Source: Candidatus Zixiibacteriota bacterium (lineage in GTDB: Bacteria > Zixibacteria > MSB-5A5 > DSPP01). From it: a stretch of DNA of 64,000 bases. The stretch is from the NCBI GenBank assembly GCA_022614805.1, contig JAKEHY010000001.1:61470-125469 (forward strand), read 5' to 3'. Positions within the stretch are counted from its first letter, which is position 1, and each line of letters begins with the position of its first letter. Below the pieces are notes generated by a model, which worked only from the letters and a program-made list of their open reading frames with translations, was not told the origin of the DNA and did not search any database. The translations under genes and the position numbers were made by a program. Positions 56,286 to 64,000 of the stretch are shown here, piece after piece.

Positions 56286-56331
56286 TCCCTCCCCTTGACT
56301 TGTCCCGAGCGCAGTCGAGGGAGGGGAGGGA
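56286..56331. repeat. TCCCGAGCGCAGTCGAGG core in a TCCCTCCCC hairpin
   Basis: Arms TCCCTCCCC (56286-56294) and GGGGAGGGA (56323-56331) flank the core. Related to copies at 30786, 47178 and 51102. It lies between pnp and the M16 peptidase gene; the remaining part of this 232-base gap shows no gene. Confidence 0.65.
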
Positions 56332-56416
56332 TTTGGGCCGCCGCCGAAGGGTGCGGTCAATAACTGCCGGCCATTCGCTAATTACTATGAACCAGCGGCC
56401 GCAATGCCGTTCCGTA

Positions 56417-58531
56417 CTATTTGCGGGCTTCGGAAAGCCGGGAGCCTTCCAAAACCGCCTTACGCGAAAGCCGAACTTTCCCCTCCGGGTCGATGCCGAT
56501 GACTTTGACCGTGACCGTATCTCCCAGCTTGAGGACATCCTCCACCCGCGCCACCCGCTTGGTGTCCAGTTCGGAAATGTGGATGAGCCCGTCCGTGCCG
56601 GGAAGAATCTCAACAAAGGCGCCAAAGGCGGCTATGCGCCGGACCTTGCCTTCGTAAATGCGGCCGATTTCCGGCTCCTCCACCATCCCCAGAATAATAT
56701 TCTTGGCGGCTTCCCCGGCGGCCCCGTCCACCGAGGCGATTAAAACCGTGCCGTCATCCTCGATGTCGATTTTGGCGCCGGTCTGTTCCACGATGGCGCG
56801 GATGTTCTTGCCGCCCGGGCCGATGACCTCGCCGATTCTGTCCGGCTTGATCTTGATGGTGATGATGCGGGGGGCATATGGCGAAAGCTCCGGTTTCGGT
56901 TTGGAGATGGTCGCCTCCATTACGTCCAGAATGTGGAGCCGGCCGGTTTTGGCCTGCTCCAGCGCTTTTCCCATAATATCCAACGTGATGCCAGCCGTTT
57001 TCAAATCCATCTGGAAGGCGGTGATTCCCTGCCGGGTGCCGGTGACCTTGAAGTCCATATCCCCCAAATGGTCCTCCACCCCCAAAATGTCGGAGAGAAT
57101 GACCACTTTCTCCCCTTCCTTGATAAGCCCCATTGCAATTCCCGCCACGGGGGCTTTGATGGGAACCCCGGCATCCATCAAGGAGAGACTGCCGCTGCAG
57201 ACCGTCGCCATCGAGGAAGATCCGTTCGACTCCAGGATGTCGGAAACGATTCGGATGGTGTAGGGAAAGGAGCCCTCTGCTGGAATCACCGGCTCTATGG
57301 CCCGTTCCGCCAGGGCACCGTGCCCGATTTCCCGGCGGCCCGGGCCCCGCAGGGGGCGCACCTCGCCGACCGAAAAGGGGGGGAAGTTGTAATGCAGCAT
57401 ATAGCTTTTGTAACTTTCCCCCTCCAAAGCGTCGATTTTCTGCTCATCTATTTTGGTGCCGAGCGTGACCGCCGCCAGGCTTTGCGTTTGACCGCGGGTG
57501 AAGAGGGCCGAGCCGTGCGTACGGGGGAGAAAACCGATTTGGCAGGAAACGGGGCGGATGTCGGCCGGGCCCCGTCCGTCCGCCCGCCGTTTTTCCTCAA
57601 CGACCGCACGGCGCAAGTCCGCCTGCTCGATTTCTCCCAAAATTTTCTCGACTTTCGCTTCCTGTTCCGGAAATTCCTCCGCCAGGGCGGCCAAAACCTC
57701 TTCGGCAATTTTGCCTATTTCCGCCTCGCGCCCCGCTTTGTCGTGAATCTTGTTGGCGTCAAAAATCCGCTTTTTCGCCAACTCCTCTACCCGCTGAACC
57801 AAATTGGAGTCAATTTCCGGAGGCGCAACCGTAGCTTTCGGTTTGCCGACCTCCCGTACCAAATCCTCAATCATTCCGACAACGAGCTTCAACTGCTGGT
57901 GGCCGAAATCAAGGGCGGCGAGCATATCCGCTTCGGAAACTTCCTTTGAGCCCCCTTCCACCATTACGATGGAATCTTTCGTGCCGGCCAGAACGATGTT
58001 CATATCCGAACTTTCCAACTGGTTGGAGGTGGGGAAGGCGACCAGTTGCCCGTCGACGCGCCCGACCCGCACCGCCGCAATCGGCGTGTTGTACGGGATG
58101 GAGGAAAGCATCAAGGCGGTAGAGGCCCCGATGATGCCCAAAACGTCCGGGTCGTTCTCCTGGTCGTAGGAAAGCGCCATCACCATTATCTGCACTTCGT
58201 TGAAATACCCCTCCGGGAAAAGGGGCCGCAGCGGCCGGTCGGTGAGCCGCGCGCTTAAAATTTCCTTTTCGGAAGGGCGCCCTTCCCGTTTGAAGTACCC
58301 CCCCGGGATTTTCCCGGCGGCGTACGCCTTTTCCCGGTAATCCACGGTGAGGGGGAAAAAGTCCTGCCCTTCCACGGGGTCTTTGGAAGCGACCGCCGAG
58401 GCGAAAATCATCGTGTCGCCGTACTGCACGGTGACGGCGCCGTCCGCCTGCTTGGCCACCCGGCCGGTTTCGATGGCCAGCTTCCGGCCCCAAATTTCTT
58501 TCTCCATTCGTCTGATGCCTGTTTTGTCCAT
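56417..58531 (-). CDS. pnp: Polyribonucleotide nucleotidyltransferase (PNPase)
   Basis: 704 residues. Two RNase PH domains (1-220 and 310-540) with an all-alpha linker between; the catalytic half carries RRADGRGPADIRPVSCQIGF, PRTHGSALFTRGQTQSLAAV and KVVILSDILGVEDHLGDMDF. A KH domain (VIGPGGKNIRAIVEQTGAKI) and an S1 domain (GRIYEGKVRRIAAFGAFVEI) complete the protein. It degrades RNA phosphorolytically and works in the degradosome. The ribosome site overlaps the first codons (AAGGAGTATG), so a second ATG at 58507 is possible. It follows rpsO after five bases. Confidence 0.95.
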   Translation of the reverse strand: MDKTGIRRMEKEIWGRKLAIETGRVAKQADGAVTVQYGDTMIFASAVASKDPVEGQDFFPLTVDYREKAYAAGKIPGGYFKREGRPSEKEILSARLTDRPLRPLFPEGYFNEVQIMVMALSYDQENDPDVLGIIGASTALMLSSIPYNTPIAAVRVGRVDGQLVAFPTSNQLESSDMNIVLAGTKDSIVMVEGGSKEVSEADMLAALDFGHQQLKLVVGMIEDLVREVGKPKATVAPPEIDSNLVQRVEELAKKRIFDANKIHDKAGREAEIGKIAEEVLAALAEEFPEQEAKVEKILGEIEQADLRRAVVEEKRRADGRGPADIRPVSCQIGFLPRTHGSALFTRGQTQSLAAVTLGTKIDEQKIDALEGESYKSYMLHYNFPPFSVGEVRPLRGPGRREIGHGALAERAIEPVIPAEGSFPYTIRIVSDILESNGSSSMATVCSGSLSLMDAGVPIKAPVAGIAMGLIKEGEKVVILSDILGVEDHLGDMDFKVTGTRQGITAFQMDLKTAGITLDIMGKALEQAKTGRLHILDVMEATISKPKPELSPYAPRIITIKIKPDRIGEVIGPGGKNIRAIVEQTGAKIDIEDDGTVLIASVDGAAGEAAKNIILGMVEEPEIGRIYEGKVRRIAAFGAFVEILPGTDGLIHISELDTKRVARVEDVLKLGDTVTVKVIGIDPEGKVRLSRKAVLEGSRLSEARK

Positions 58532-58536
58532 ACTCC

Positions 58537-58806
58537 TTATTTCCTCAAGTTCAGATGTTCAATCAGATTTCGATAGGCGTCAATATCTTGATCCCGCAGG
58601 TAATCCAGAAGCCGCCGGCGCTGGCCGACCAGTTTCAAAAGCCCCCGCCGGGCCGAAAAATCCTTCTTGTGGCGCCCCAAATGTTCGGTCAACTCGTTAA
58701 TCCGCTCGGTCAAAAGGGCAATCTGCACCTCCGGCGAGCCGGTGTCGGTTTCGTGCAGCCGGTAGGTTTCCACCAGCTCCCTTTTCCGTTCCCCCGCTAT
58801 GGCCAT
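58537..58806 (-). CDS. rpsO: 30S ribosomal protein S15
   Basis: 89 residues, standard length: [40 protein letters not shown] and [20 protein letters not shown] then [20 protein letters not shown]. It binds the central domain of 16S rRNA. The start overlaps the ribF end by ten bases. The rpsO-pnp pair is the classic autoregulated order; S15 may bind its own mRNA. Confidence 0.97.
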   Translation of the reverse strand: MAIAGERKRELVETYRLHETDTGSPEVQIALLTERINELTEHLGRHKKDFSARRGLLKLVGQRRRLLDYLRDQDIDAYRNLIEHLNLRK

Positions 58807-59762
58807 AGCTCTCCTCCTTTGCGTCCCGCCAAAGCCGCTTTTCCCTGCGTGGCAAAATAGGCCCGTATTTTCTTTTCATCCATTTTTATTTGCTCAATCA
58901 ACGGCTGGACGGAACCAAATTTTTCGTCCGGCCGTATGAACCGTTCCGCCAATATCAATATCTCGCTCCCCAATTCCACTTCCCCGTCCAGGATGTTTAT
59001 TTCCACGCTCTGGGAGCTTTCCCCGAATGTGGGGCAGGTGCCAATATACAACATTCCGTCCAAAAATCGAGTGCCGGAGGCGGCCCGGGCGGCGTAGATG
59101 CCGGGGGCGGGCAAAAGCTTATGGGGTTGGGGCGAAAGATTAAAGGTGGGGTAGCCCAGCTTTTTCCCCCGCCCATGCCCTTTGGCTTTCTCACCGTAAA
59201 TGGGAAAAGGATGCCCCAAAAGCTGGATGGCCTCGTCAAACCGGGCCGCCGCCAGGCTTTCCCGGATGACCGAGCTTTTGACCGCTTCCGAGGAATGCCG
59301 CACCGGCTCGATTACTTCCAGTTCGAACGGGTGTCGGGCCGCCAGTTTTTCCAATAGCGCCACGCTTCCCCGCCGGGCTTTGCCAAAGCGATGGTCGTAG
59401 CCGACCACCAAATGCCGGGCGGCGAGCCCTTCAAGTAAAATCCGTTCGACGTATTCTTCCGGCTCCATCCCCGCCACCCTCCGGTCGAAAGGATAAACGA
59501 GCGTTTCATCCAGACCGAATGTTTCGAAGAAATACAGTTTTTCCGGCAAAACGGTCAGCAGCCGGACGGTGGAGGGGTCCCCCAGAACCATCCGCGGGTG
59601 CGGCTCGTAGGTCAAGGCCAGAGCGGAAAGATTTTTTTTCCGGGCGGCGGCCACGGTGCGTTCGATTAAGGCCCGATGCCCCCGGTGCACGCCGTCGAAG
59701 CTTCCCATCGTGACGGCGCAGGTCGCTTTAGGGCGTTCCGCCAGCGAACGGAAGATTTTCAT
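58797..59762 (-). CDS. ribF: Bifunctional riboflavin kinase / FAD synthetase
   Basis: 321 residues. The N-terminal FMN adenylyltransferase domain has [20 protein letters not shown] and [20 protein letters not shown], and the [13 protein letters not shown] segment. The C-terminal kinase domain has [40 protein letters not shown] and [20 protein letters not shown]. It converts riboflavin to FMN then FAD, so its product is the ligand of the rib-operon riboswitch. Start codon overlaps the truB stop (ATGA). Confidence 0.95.
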   Translation of the reverse strand: MKIFRSLAERPKATCAVTMGSFDGVHRGHRALIERTVAAARKKNLSALALTYEPHPRMVLGDPSTVRLLTVLPEKLYFFETFGLDETLVYPFDRRVAGMEPEEYVERILLEGLAARHLVVGYDHRFGKARRGSVALLEKLAARHPFELEVIEPVRHSSEAVKSSVIRESLAAARFDEAIQLLGHPFPIYGEKAKGHGRGKKLGYPTFNLSPQPHKLLPAPGIYAARAASGTRFLDGMLYIGTCPTFGESSQSVEINILDGEVELGSEILILAERFIRPDEKFGSVQPLIEQIKMDEKKIRAYFATQGKAALAGRKGGELWP

Positions 59763-60664
59763 ACCAGCACCCGTCCATAGACAAAAGCCGGTTGGGAAGG
59801 ATTTTTCTTTAGAAAATCAGCCGACTCGGCCAGATGCCCCCAAGCCAGAATTCGCTCACTTCCATTTTCGACGAAAACGGCTTGCCCTTTTTCAAAATCA
59901 TCGAGGCCGTCCAAATCGGACAAAAAAAGCGGTTTTCCATCTCTCACCCTGGCCGGCTCGGTCATAAGCCGTAAAACCGGCAGGCCCAAAACGTCCTGCG
60001 GAAAAAGAAGATGTTCTCCCCAGTTCTGCGGGTCCAACCCATCGAGCGAAACTGACTGCGCCAGCGTTACCGGTCCGACTTCGATGCGAACCAAAGAGGA
60101 CATAACCGCGCCGCAGCCGATTCTTTCGCCAAAATCCCTCGCCAGGGCCCGGATATAGGCCCCGGAGGAGCAGGCAACTTCCAACTCAATCTCTGGAGAT
60201 TTCCAGACAAGCAACTGGATGGAATAAAACGTTACTTCCTTTTCTGGGGTTTCCACCTCTTCCCCCCTGCGGGCCTTTTTGTACAAGGGCTGGCCCTTCG
60301 ATTTGACCGCGGAGAATATCGGAACTTTCTGCTTTATCGTCCCAACAAATGAAGACAACACCTCCTCGATTTGTTCTTCCGCCAGTTCCGGGACGGGAGT
60401 TTCCGCCAAAACGCTTCCCCAGATGTCGTTGGTATCCGTCGAAAGACCCAGCCGAAAACTGGCTCGATATTTTTTGGGCAAACCGACAAATAGCGGCGCC
60501 AGCTTGGTGGCCTGGTCCAAGAGCACGAGCAAAACCCCGGAGGCGTGCGGGTCCAAGGTGCCGGCATGCCCCGCTTTCAGACCGCCGGTTCGCCGGCGAA
60601 CCTCCTCCACCACGTCGTGAGAACTGGGGCCGGGGGACTTATTTATCGCCAGCAAGCCGACCAT
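59759..60664 (-). CDS. truB: tRNA pseudouridine-55 synthase TruB
   Basis: 301 residues. The catalytic Asp is residue 38 in KAGHAGTLDPHASGVLLVLL. Other motifs are AINKSPGPSSHDVVEEVRRR, AVKSKGQPLYKKARRGEEVE and SSGAYIRALARDFGERIGCG. A PUA-like C-terminal region of about 60 residues follows. It makes pseudouridine at position 55 in the T loop. The start overlaps the nrnA end by 26 bases. Confidence 0.95.
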   Translation of the reverse strand: MVGLLAINKSPGPSSHDVVEEVRRRTGGLKAGHAGTLDPHASGVLLVLLDQATKLAPLFVGLPKKYRASFRLGLSTDTNDIWGSVLAETPVPELAEEQIEEVLSSFVGTIKQKVPIFSAVKSKGQPLYKKARRGEEVETPEKEVTFYSIQLLVWKSPEIELEVACSSGAYIRALARDFGERIGCGAVMSSLVRIEVGPVTLAQSVSLDGLDPQNWGEHLLFPQDVLGLPVLRLMTEPARVRDGKPLFLSDLDGLDDFEKGQAVFVENGSERILAWGHLAESADFLKKNPSQPAFVYGRVLV

Positions 60665-61637
60665 TCTGCAACAGCTCGGAGACTTTTTCTAAAACCGTTC
60701 GTTTCGCTTCGGCCAGGGGCAGGGGGAGCGCGCAGCCGGAGGCGTTGGGGTGCCCCCCCCCGCCGAAGGCTTTGGCGATGGGGGAAATGTCGATGCCGTT
60801 CTGGGAACGCAGGCTCACTTTGGTTTTGCCGAAAGAAAGTTCTTTGAACAAAGCCCCCACCTTCACGTTCCGAACGTAAAGAGAGTAATCGACCAGCCCT
60901 TCCGTATCCTCGAAACGGGCTCCCGTTTCGGCCAAAAGCCGGTTCTCGATGGAAAGAAAGCAAATCCGGCCCTCTTGGTGGAGTTCCAGCCCCTCCAGAA
61001 CCCGCGCCACCAGCCGCATATCCGCGGGGGAAATGCGGTAGTACACTTCTTCCGTGATTTTCTGCGGGTCGGCCCCCAACTGCATCAACCGGGCGCAGAT
61101 CTCCAGCGTGCGGGGCCGGGTGGAAGAGTAGCGGAAGCGGCCGGTGTCGGTCAGAATCGCCGTGTAGAGGGCTTCGGCCACCGGCGGGGTGATTTTGAAC
61201 CGGGCAGCTGCCAGAAAATCATACACCATCTCCCCCACGGCCGAGGCCTTGGCATCCAGCCAGTTGATGTGTCCGAATTTTTCATTTCTGGGATGGTGGT
61301 CGATGTTGACGATTACGGTTTGCGGGCACAACAACTTTTGCACGCATCCAATTCTCCTCAAAGAGGGACACTCCACCACAAAGGCGACCTCCGGCACGAA
61401 TTTCGGGAGGGGTTCGTCCGCTTCCCGGATTATTCCCGTTGGGTCCAAAAAGCGGTATTTATTCGGCATTTTCCCCTGGTTGACGGCCAAGACCCGCTTT
61501 TTCCCTTTCCGCAAATAGGCCACCAACGCCATCTGGGAGCCGACCGAATCCCCGTCCGGGTCCTGATGGGAGGTGACCAGAACGTTTTTGGTCTTCCGTA
61601 GAACTTTTTCAACCGTTCGGGCTGTCTTTACGCTCAT
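60639..61637 (-). CDS. nrnA: Bifunctional oligoribonuclease / PAP phosphatase NrnA
   Basis: 332 residues, DHH family. The metal motifs are SHQDPDGDSVGSQMALVAYL (motif I), VVECPSLRRIG (motif II position), VNIDHHPRN (DHH) and AILTDTGRFRYSSTRP. The DHHA1 domain ends with GGGGHPNASGCALP. It degrades short RNA oligonucleotides and pAp. Motif II usually holds an Asp; here a Glu (VVECPS) occupies that place, which may shift activity. It overlaps rbfA by 29 bases. Confidence 0.93.
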   Translation of the reverse strand: MSVKTARTVEKVLRKTKNVLVTSHQDPDGDSVGSQMALVAYLRKGKKRVLAVNQGKMPNKYRFLDPTGIIREADEPLPKFVPEVAFVVECPSLRRIGCVQKLLCPQTVIVNIDHHPRNEKFGHINWLDAKASAVGEMVYDFLAAARFKITPPVAEALYTAILTDTGRFRYSSTRPRTLEICARLMQLGADPQKITEEVYYRISPADMRLVARVLEGLELHQEGRICFLSIENRLLAETGARFEDTEGLVDYSLYVRNVKVGALFKELSFGKTKVSLRSQNGIDISPIAKAFGGGGHPNASGCALPLPLAEAKRTVLEKVSELLQNGRLAGDK

Positions 61638-61992
61638 CTTTAATTTCCTTCAAAAGCCGTTCAATCCGGTCCGCCTTTTCGATGCTCTCGTCCCGGCGAA
61701 AAACGAGTCGCGGGGTGAAGCGCAGTTTCAACTGGCGGGCCGCCATTCCCTGCAGCCGATAGGCAACCCGCTCCAAAATTTTGGCCGTTTTTTCCTGCTG
61801 TCCGGCATCCCCCAAAACGGAATAGAAAACCGTGGCGTTTTTCAAATCCGGGCTGACCTCCGCGCCGGTCAGGGTTACGAATCCCAGCTCGGTTTCGCGG
61901 ACTTCGGCCGCGAGCAATTCCGAGACCACGTGCAGCATTTCCTCCGCCACCCGGCGGGGACGCCCGCCCCGGCTTGCTTTCGGCCCTTCCAT
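61609..61992 (-). CDS. rbfA: Ribosome-binding factor A
   Basis: 127 residues, KH-like fold: RRVAEEMLHVVSELLAAEVR, GFVTLTGAEVSPDLKNATVF and ERVAYRLQGMAARQLKLRFT with PRLVFRRDESIEKADRIERL. It helps mature the 5' end of 16S rRNA on the 30S subunit. It follows infB and the YlxP-like gene, the usual order. Its C-terminus overlaps the nrnA start. Confidence 0.95.
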   Translation of the reverse strand: MEGPKASRGGRPRRVAEEMLHVVSELLAAEVRETELGFVTLTGAEVSPDLKNATVFYSVLGDAGQQEKTAKILERVAYRLQGMAARQLKLRFTPRLVFRRDESIEKADRIERLLKEIKDERKDSPNG

Positions 61993-61998
61993 AAAGGT

Positions 61999-62280
61999 TT
62001 ATTTGATATCGACCTGATAATCGAGCAGAACCGCCCGCCGGTCGGCGGACACCAGAGAAACCACCTTGGAGAGCACTGAATCGGCGAAGGCTCGCTCGTT
62101 GGAGACCACCGCCACCCCCAGCCGGCAGCGCTGCCAGAGCTCGTTGCCCCCCACTTCCGCCACCGAGACGTTGAACTGGTTGCGGACTTTGTCTTTCAAA
62201 TGGTTCAAAATCTGCCGCTTCCCCTTGAGCGAGTGATTGTCCGGCAAAAAAAGTTCCAAGGTCAAAGTTCCGACCACCAT
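61999..62280 (-). CDS. YlxP-like DUF503 family protein
   Basis: 93 residues: VVGTLTLELFLPDNHSLKGK, QILNHLKDKVRNQFNVSVAE and WQRCRLGVAVVSNERAFADS, ending in a strand with VLLDYQVDIK. DUF503 proteins are small ferredoxin-like folds usually encoded between infB and rbfA, with a suspected ribosome-related role. Here it keeps that place: it starts directly at the infB stop (no gap) and is followed by rbfA after six bases. Confidence 0.9.
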   Translation of the reverse strand: MVVGTLTLELFLPDNHSLKGKRQILNHLKDKVRNQFNVSVAEVGGNELWQRCRLGVAVVSNERAFADSVLSKVVSLVSADRRAVLLDYQVDIK

Positions 62281-64000
62281 TTATTCCAGCTTGCGCGCCA
62301 CCGAGGTAAGCTCGTAGCACTCCAGGGTGTCCCCCACCTTGACGTCGTTGAAGTTTTCGATTTTAATGCCGCACTCGAAACCGGCGGCGACTTCGCGGGC
62401 GTCATCCTTGAAACGCTTCAAGGCCTCGATTTTGCCCTCGTAGGCGACAACGCCGTCCCGCACGACCCGGAGCCGGTCGACTCGGCGCACGGCGCCGGAC
62501 AAAACATAACAACCCGCCACCGTGCCGATTTTGGAGATTTTGAACACCTGGCGCACCTCCGCCGTGCCGGTGATTTTTTCCTTGATTTCGGGGGTCAAAA
62601 GTCCTTCCAAGGCCTTCTTGATTTCCTCCTGCGCCTCGTAAATCACGGTGTAGAGCCGGATGTCGACTTTCTCCTTGGCCGCCAGTTCGCGGGCCCGCAA
62701 ATCGGGCCGGACATGGAAGCCGACGATGACCGCCTGCGAAGCGGCCGCCAAAAGCACGTCGTTTTCGTTGATGGCGCCCACCCCCTTGTGGATGACGGTG
62801 ACCTTGACTTCGGAGGTCCCTATTTTGGAAAGCAAATCGGCCAAAGCCTCCACAGAACCGTCCACGTCCCCTTTGACGATGACCCGCAGTTCCTTGATTT
62901 CCCCCGATTTGACTTGCTGATACACCTCTTCGAGAGTCAGGGATTTGAGCGTTCGGAAATCCTGCTCCCGTTTGATGCGCATCCGCCGGGCCGCCACCTC
63001 CCGCGCCTCCTGCTCGGAGGCCGTGGCGATAAACGAGTCGCCCGCTTGCGGAACGCCGCCAGAACCCAAAACTTGCACCGGGGTGGAGGGGGGGGCCTCC
63101 TGGATGACCTGACCCCGTTCGTTCAAAAGCGCCCGCACCCGGCCGTTGAAAGCGCCGGTGACGAACGGGTCGCCCACCACGAGCACCCCTTTTTGCACGA
63201 GAATGGTTAAAACCGCTCCCTTCCCCTTGTCCAGCCGGGCCTCGATGACCGTCCCTTGCGCCCTCCCGGCATAGTTCGCCTTCAACTCCAAAAGCTCGGC
63301 CTGCAGCAAAATCATCTCCAAAAGTTTGTCGACATTCCTCCCCATTTTGGCGGAGATTTCGCCGAAAATGGTCTTCCCGCCCCATTCCTCCGGAATCAGG
63401 GAATACTTGGAGAGCTGGTGTTTGATGGACTCCGGATTGGCGGCGGGCAAATCGATTTTGTTGATGGCGACGACGATGGGCACCCCCGCCGCTTTGGCGT
63501 GGTCGATCGCCTCGACCGTTTGGGGCATCACGGCGTCGTCCGCGGCGACCACCAAAACGACGAGGTCGGTAATCTGGGCCCCGCGGGCCCGCATGGCTGT
63601 GAAGGCCTGATGGCCGGGGGTGTCCAAAAAAGTGATTTTCCCCCCCGGCCGCTCCACCTCGTAGGCGCCGATGTGCTGGGTGATGCCGCCCGACTCCCCG
63701 GCGATGACGTTGGTTTTGCGGATGTGGTCCAAAAGCGAGGTTTTGCCGTGGTCCACGTGCCCCATGATGGTGACCACCGGCGGCCGGGGACGGAGCTCCT
63801 GGACCTCCTCTTCTTTTCTTTCTTCGAGACCGATTTCCTTGACCCGTTCGGTTTTGAAACCGAACTCCAGGGCAATGGTCTCGATGGTGTCCAAATCGAG
63901 GCGCTGGTTGATGGTGGCGAAAAACCCCAGTTCCATGCATTTGGAGATAACCTGGGCGGCGGTAAGCTCCATCGCGTGGGCCAGTTCTGCGACGGTCATA
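62281..64000 (-). CDS. infB: Translation initiation factor IF-2, N-terminus beyond the window
   Basis: 572 residues visible from the right edge. The ATG at 63999 is probably internal, because IF-2 has a long N-terminal region and the visible part opens with the conserved TVAELAHAMELTAAQVISKC module. The GTPase domain has G1 GHVDHGKTSLLDHIRK, G3 DTPGHQAFTAMRARG and G4 NKIDLP; domains II to IV follow, including IKRVRP-like strands and the terminal GTLECYELTSVA segment. It brings initiator tRNA to the 30S subunit. Confidence 0.95.
   Translation of the reverse strand, partial: MTVAELAHAMELTAAQVISKCMELGFFATINQRLDLDTIETIALEFGFKTERVKEIGLEERKEEEVQELRPRPPVVTIMGHVDHGKTSLLDHIRKTNVIAGESGGITQHIGAYEVERPGGKITFLDTPGHQAFTAMRARGAQITDLVVLVVAADDAVMPQTVEAIDHAKAAGVPIVVAINKIDLPAANPESIKHQLSKYSLIPEEWGGKTIFGEISAKMGRNVDKLLEMILLQAELLELKANYAGRAQGTVIEARLDKGKGAVLTILVQKGVLVVGDPFVTGAFNGRVRALLNERGQVIQEAPPSTPVQVLGSGGVPQAGDSFIATASEQEAREVAARRMRIKREQDFRTLKSLTLEEVYQQVKSGEIKELRVIVKGDVDGSVEALADLLSKIGTSEVKVTVIHKGVGAINENDVLLAAASQAVIVGFHVRPDLRARELAAKEKVDIRLYTVIYEAQEEIKKALEGLLTPEIKEKITGTAEVRQVFKISKIGTVAGCYVLSGAVRRVDRLRVVRDGVVAYEGKIEALKRFKDDAREVAAGFECGIKIENFNDVKVGDTLECYELTSVARKLE

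Noticed and set aside
62402..63940. Long open frames opposite and within infB
   Set aside because: They lie fully inside a conserved IF-2 gene and show Gly/Arg-rich low-complexity composition typical of frame shadows in GC-rich coding sequence.
1..64000. CRISPR array
   Set aside because: No run of regularly spaced direct repeats with unique spacers; the repeated elements are isolated hairpins.
1..64000. tRNA or rRNA genes
   Set aside because: No cloverleaf with a GGTTCRANTCC-type arm or conserved rRNA segment was seen on either strand.
1..64000. Insertion sequence or prophage
   Set aside because: No transposase, integrase, capsid or terminase gene is present; the S74 gene is alone and has a bacterial signal peptide.

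Overview
This window comes from a Gram-negative bacterium that is probably a member of the FCB superphylum, for example a Zixibacteria-like or related candidate lineage. Three things suggest this. A type IX secretion (T9SS) sortase PorU lies beside a PorV-family barrel. Two secreted proteases end in a 'YPNP' C-terminal sorting domain. Several genes encode outer-membrane beta-barrels. The lineage name is an inference; no rRNA or tRNA gene is visible to fix it. Shine-Dalgarno sites are present but inconsistent, and many start codons are placed from signal peptides or gene overlaps.

Left part (1-4.96 kb, plus strand): a TPR protein with a C-terminal Fis-type helix-turn-helix, a spacer full of GCAAAA/TTTTGC palindromes, a secreted subtilase with a T9SS sorting domain, a strong terminator, and a small unknown gene. 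From 22.2 kb down to 4.96 kb on the minus strand runs an eight-gene unit: porU, a PorV-type barrel with a very large internal insertion, an M6-type metalloprotease cargo, two related DUF5683-like membrane proteins, a beta-propeller protein, a SprA-like barrel and an Omp85 protein. Most junctions are only a few bases, so it looks like one operon for surface-protein export. Its leader contains a terminator-like hairpin directly before the porU start codon.

22.6-23.2 kb holds a small ArsR-family regulator followed by a 16-residue peptide gene with six cysteines and a near-perfect Shine-Dalgarno sequence. AT-rich palindromes of the same type precede both. This is the most unusual item in the window. 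23.2-28.5 kb (minus) carries a DUF554 membrane protein, an asparaginase, a class III aminotransferase, an NTF2-like protein and an amino-acid ABC transporter pair without a binding protein. 28.6-32.7 kb (minus) is the riboflavin operon ribD-ribE-ribBA-ribH-nusB under an FMN riboswitch.

32.8-39.8 kb (plus) is a run of small stand-alone genes: a methyltransferase, a DUF6265 protein, a DMT-type exporter, an OsmC protein, two tandem DinB-like proteins, a DUF4287/SRPBCC protein, a family 5 uracil-DNA glycosylase, membrane proteins, a VOC protein and an MmcQ-like protein. 39.9-47.1 kb (minus) is the housekeeping cluster dtd-maf-rodZ-smc-ftsY-yjbQ-rlmH. 47.5-49.7 kb (plus) encodes a secreted S74 (endosialidase-chaperone) fibre-like protein that carries an unexpected zinc-protease motif. 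49.8-53.4 kb (minus) holds a Rieske protein, a 59-residue secreted peptide, a hydrolase, a homocysteine methyltransferase/MTHFR fusion and a TPR lipoprotein. 53.6-64.0 kb (minus) is the classical translation/RNA cluster infB-ylxP-rbfA-nrnA-truB-ribF-rpsO-pnp, followed by an M16 peptidase and asnS; infB runs off the right edge.

Several families of short palindromic repeats are scattered between genes, and some copies sit inside coding sequence. No CRISPR array, insertion sequence, prophage, rRNA or tRNA was found.
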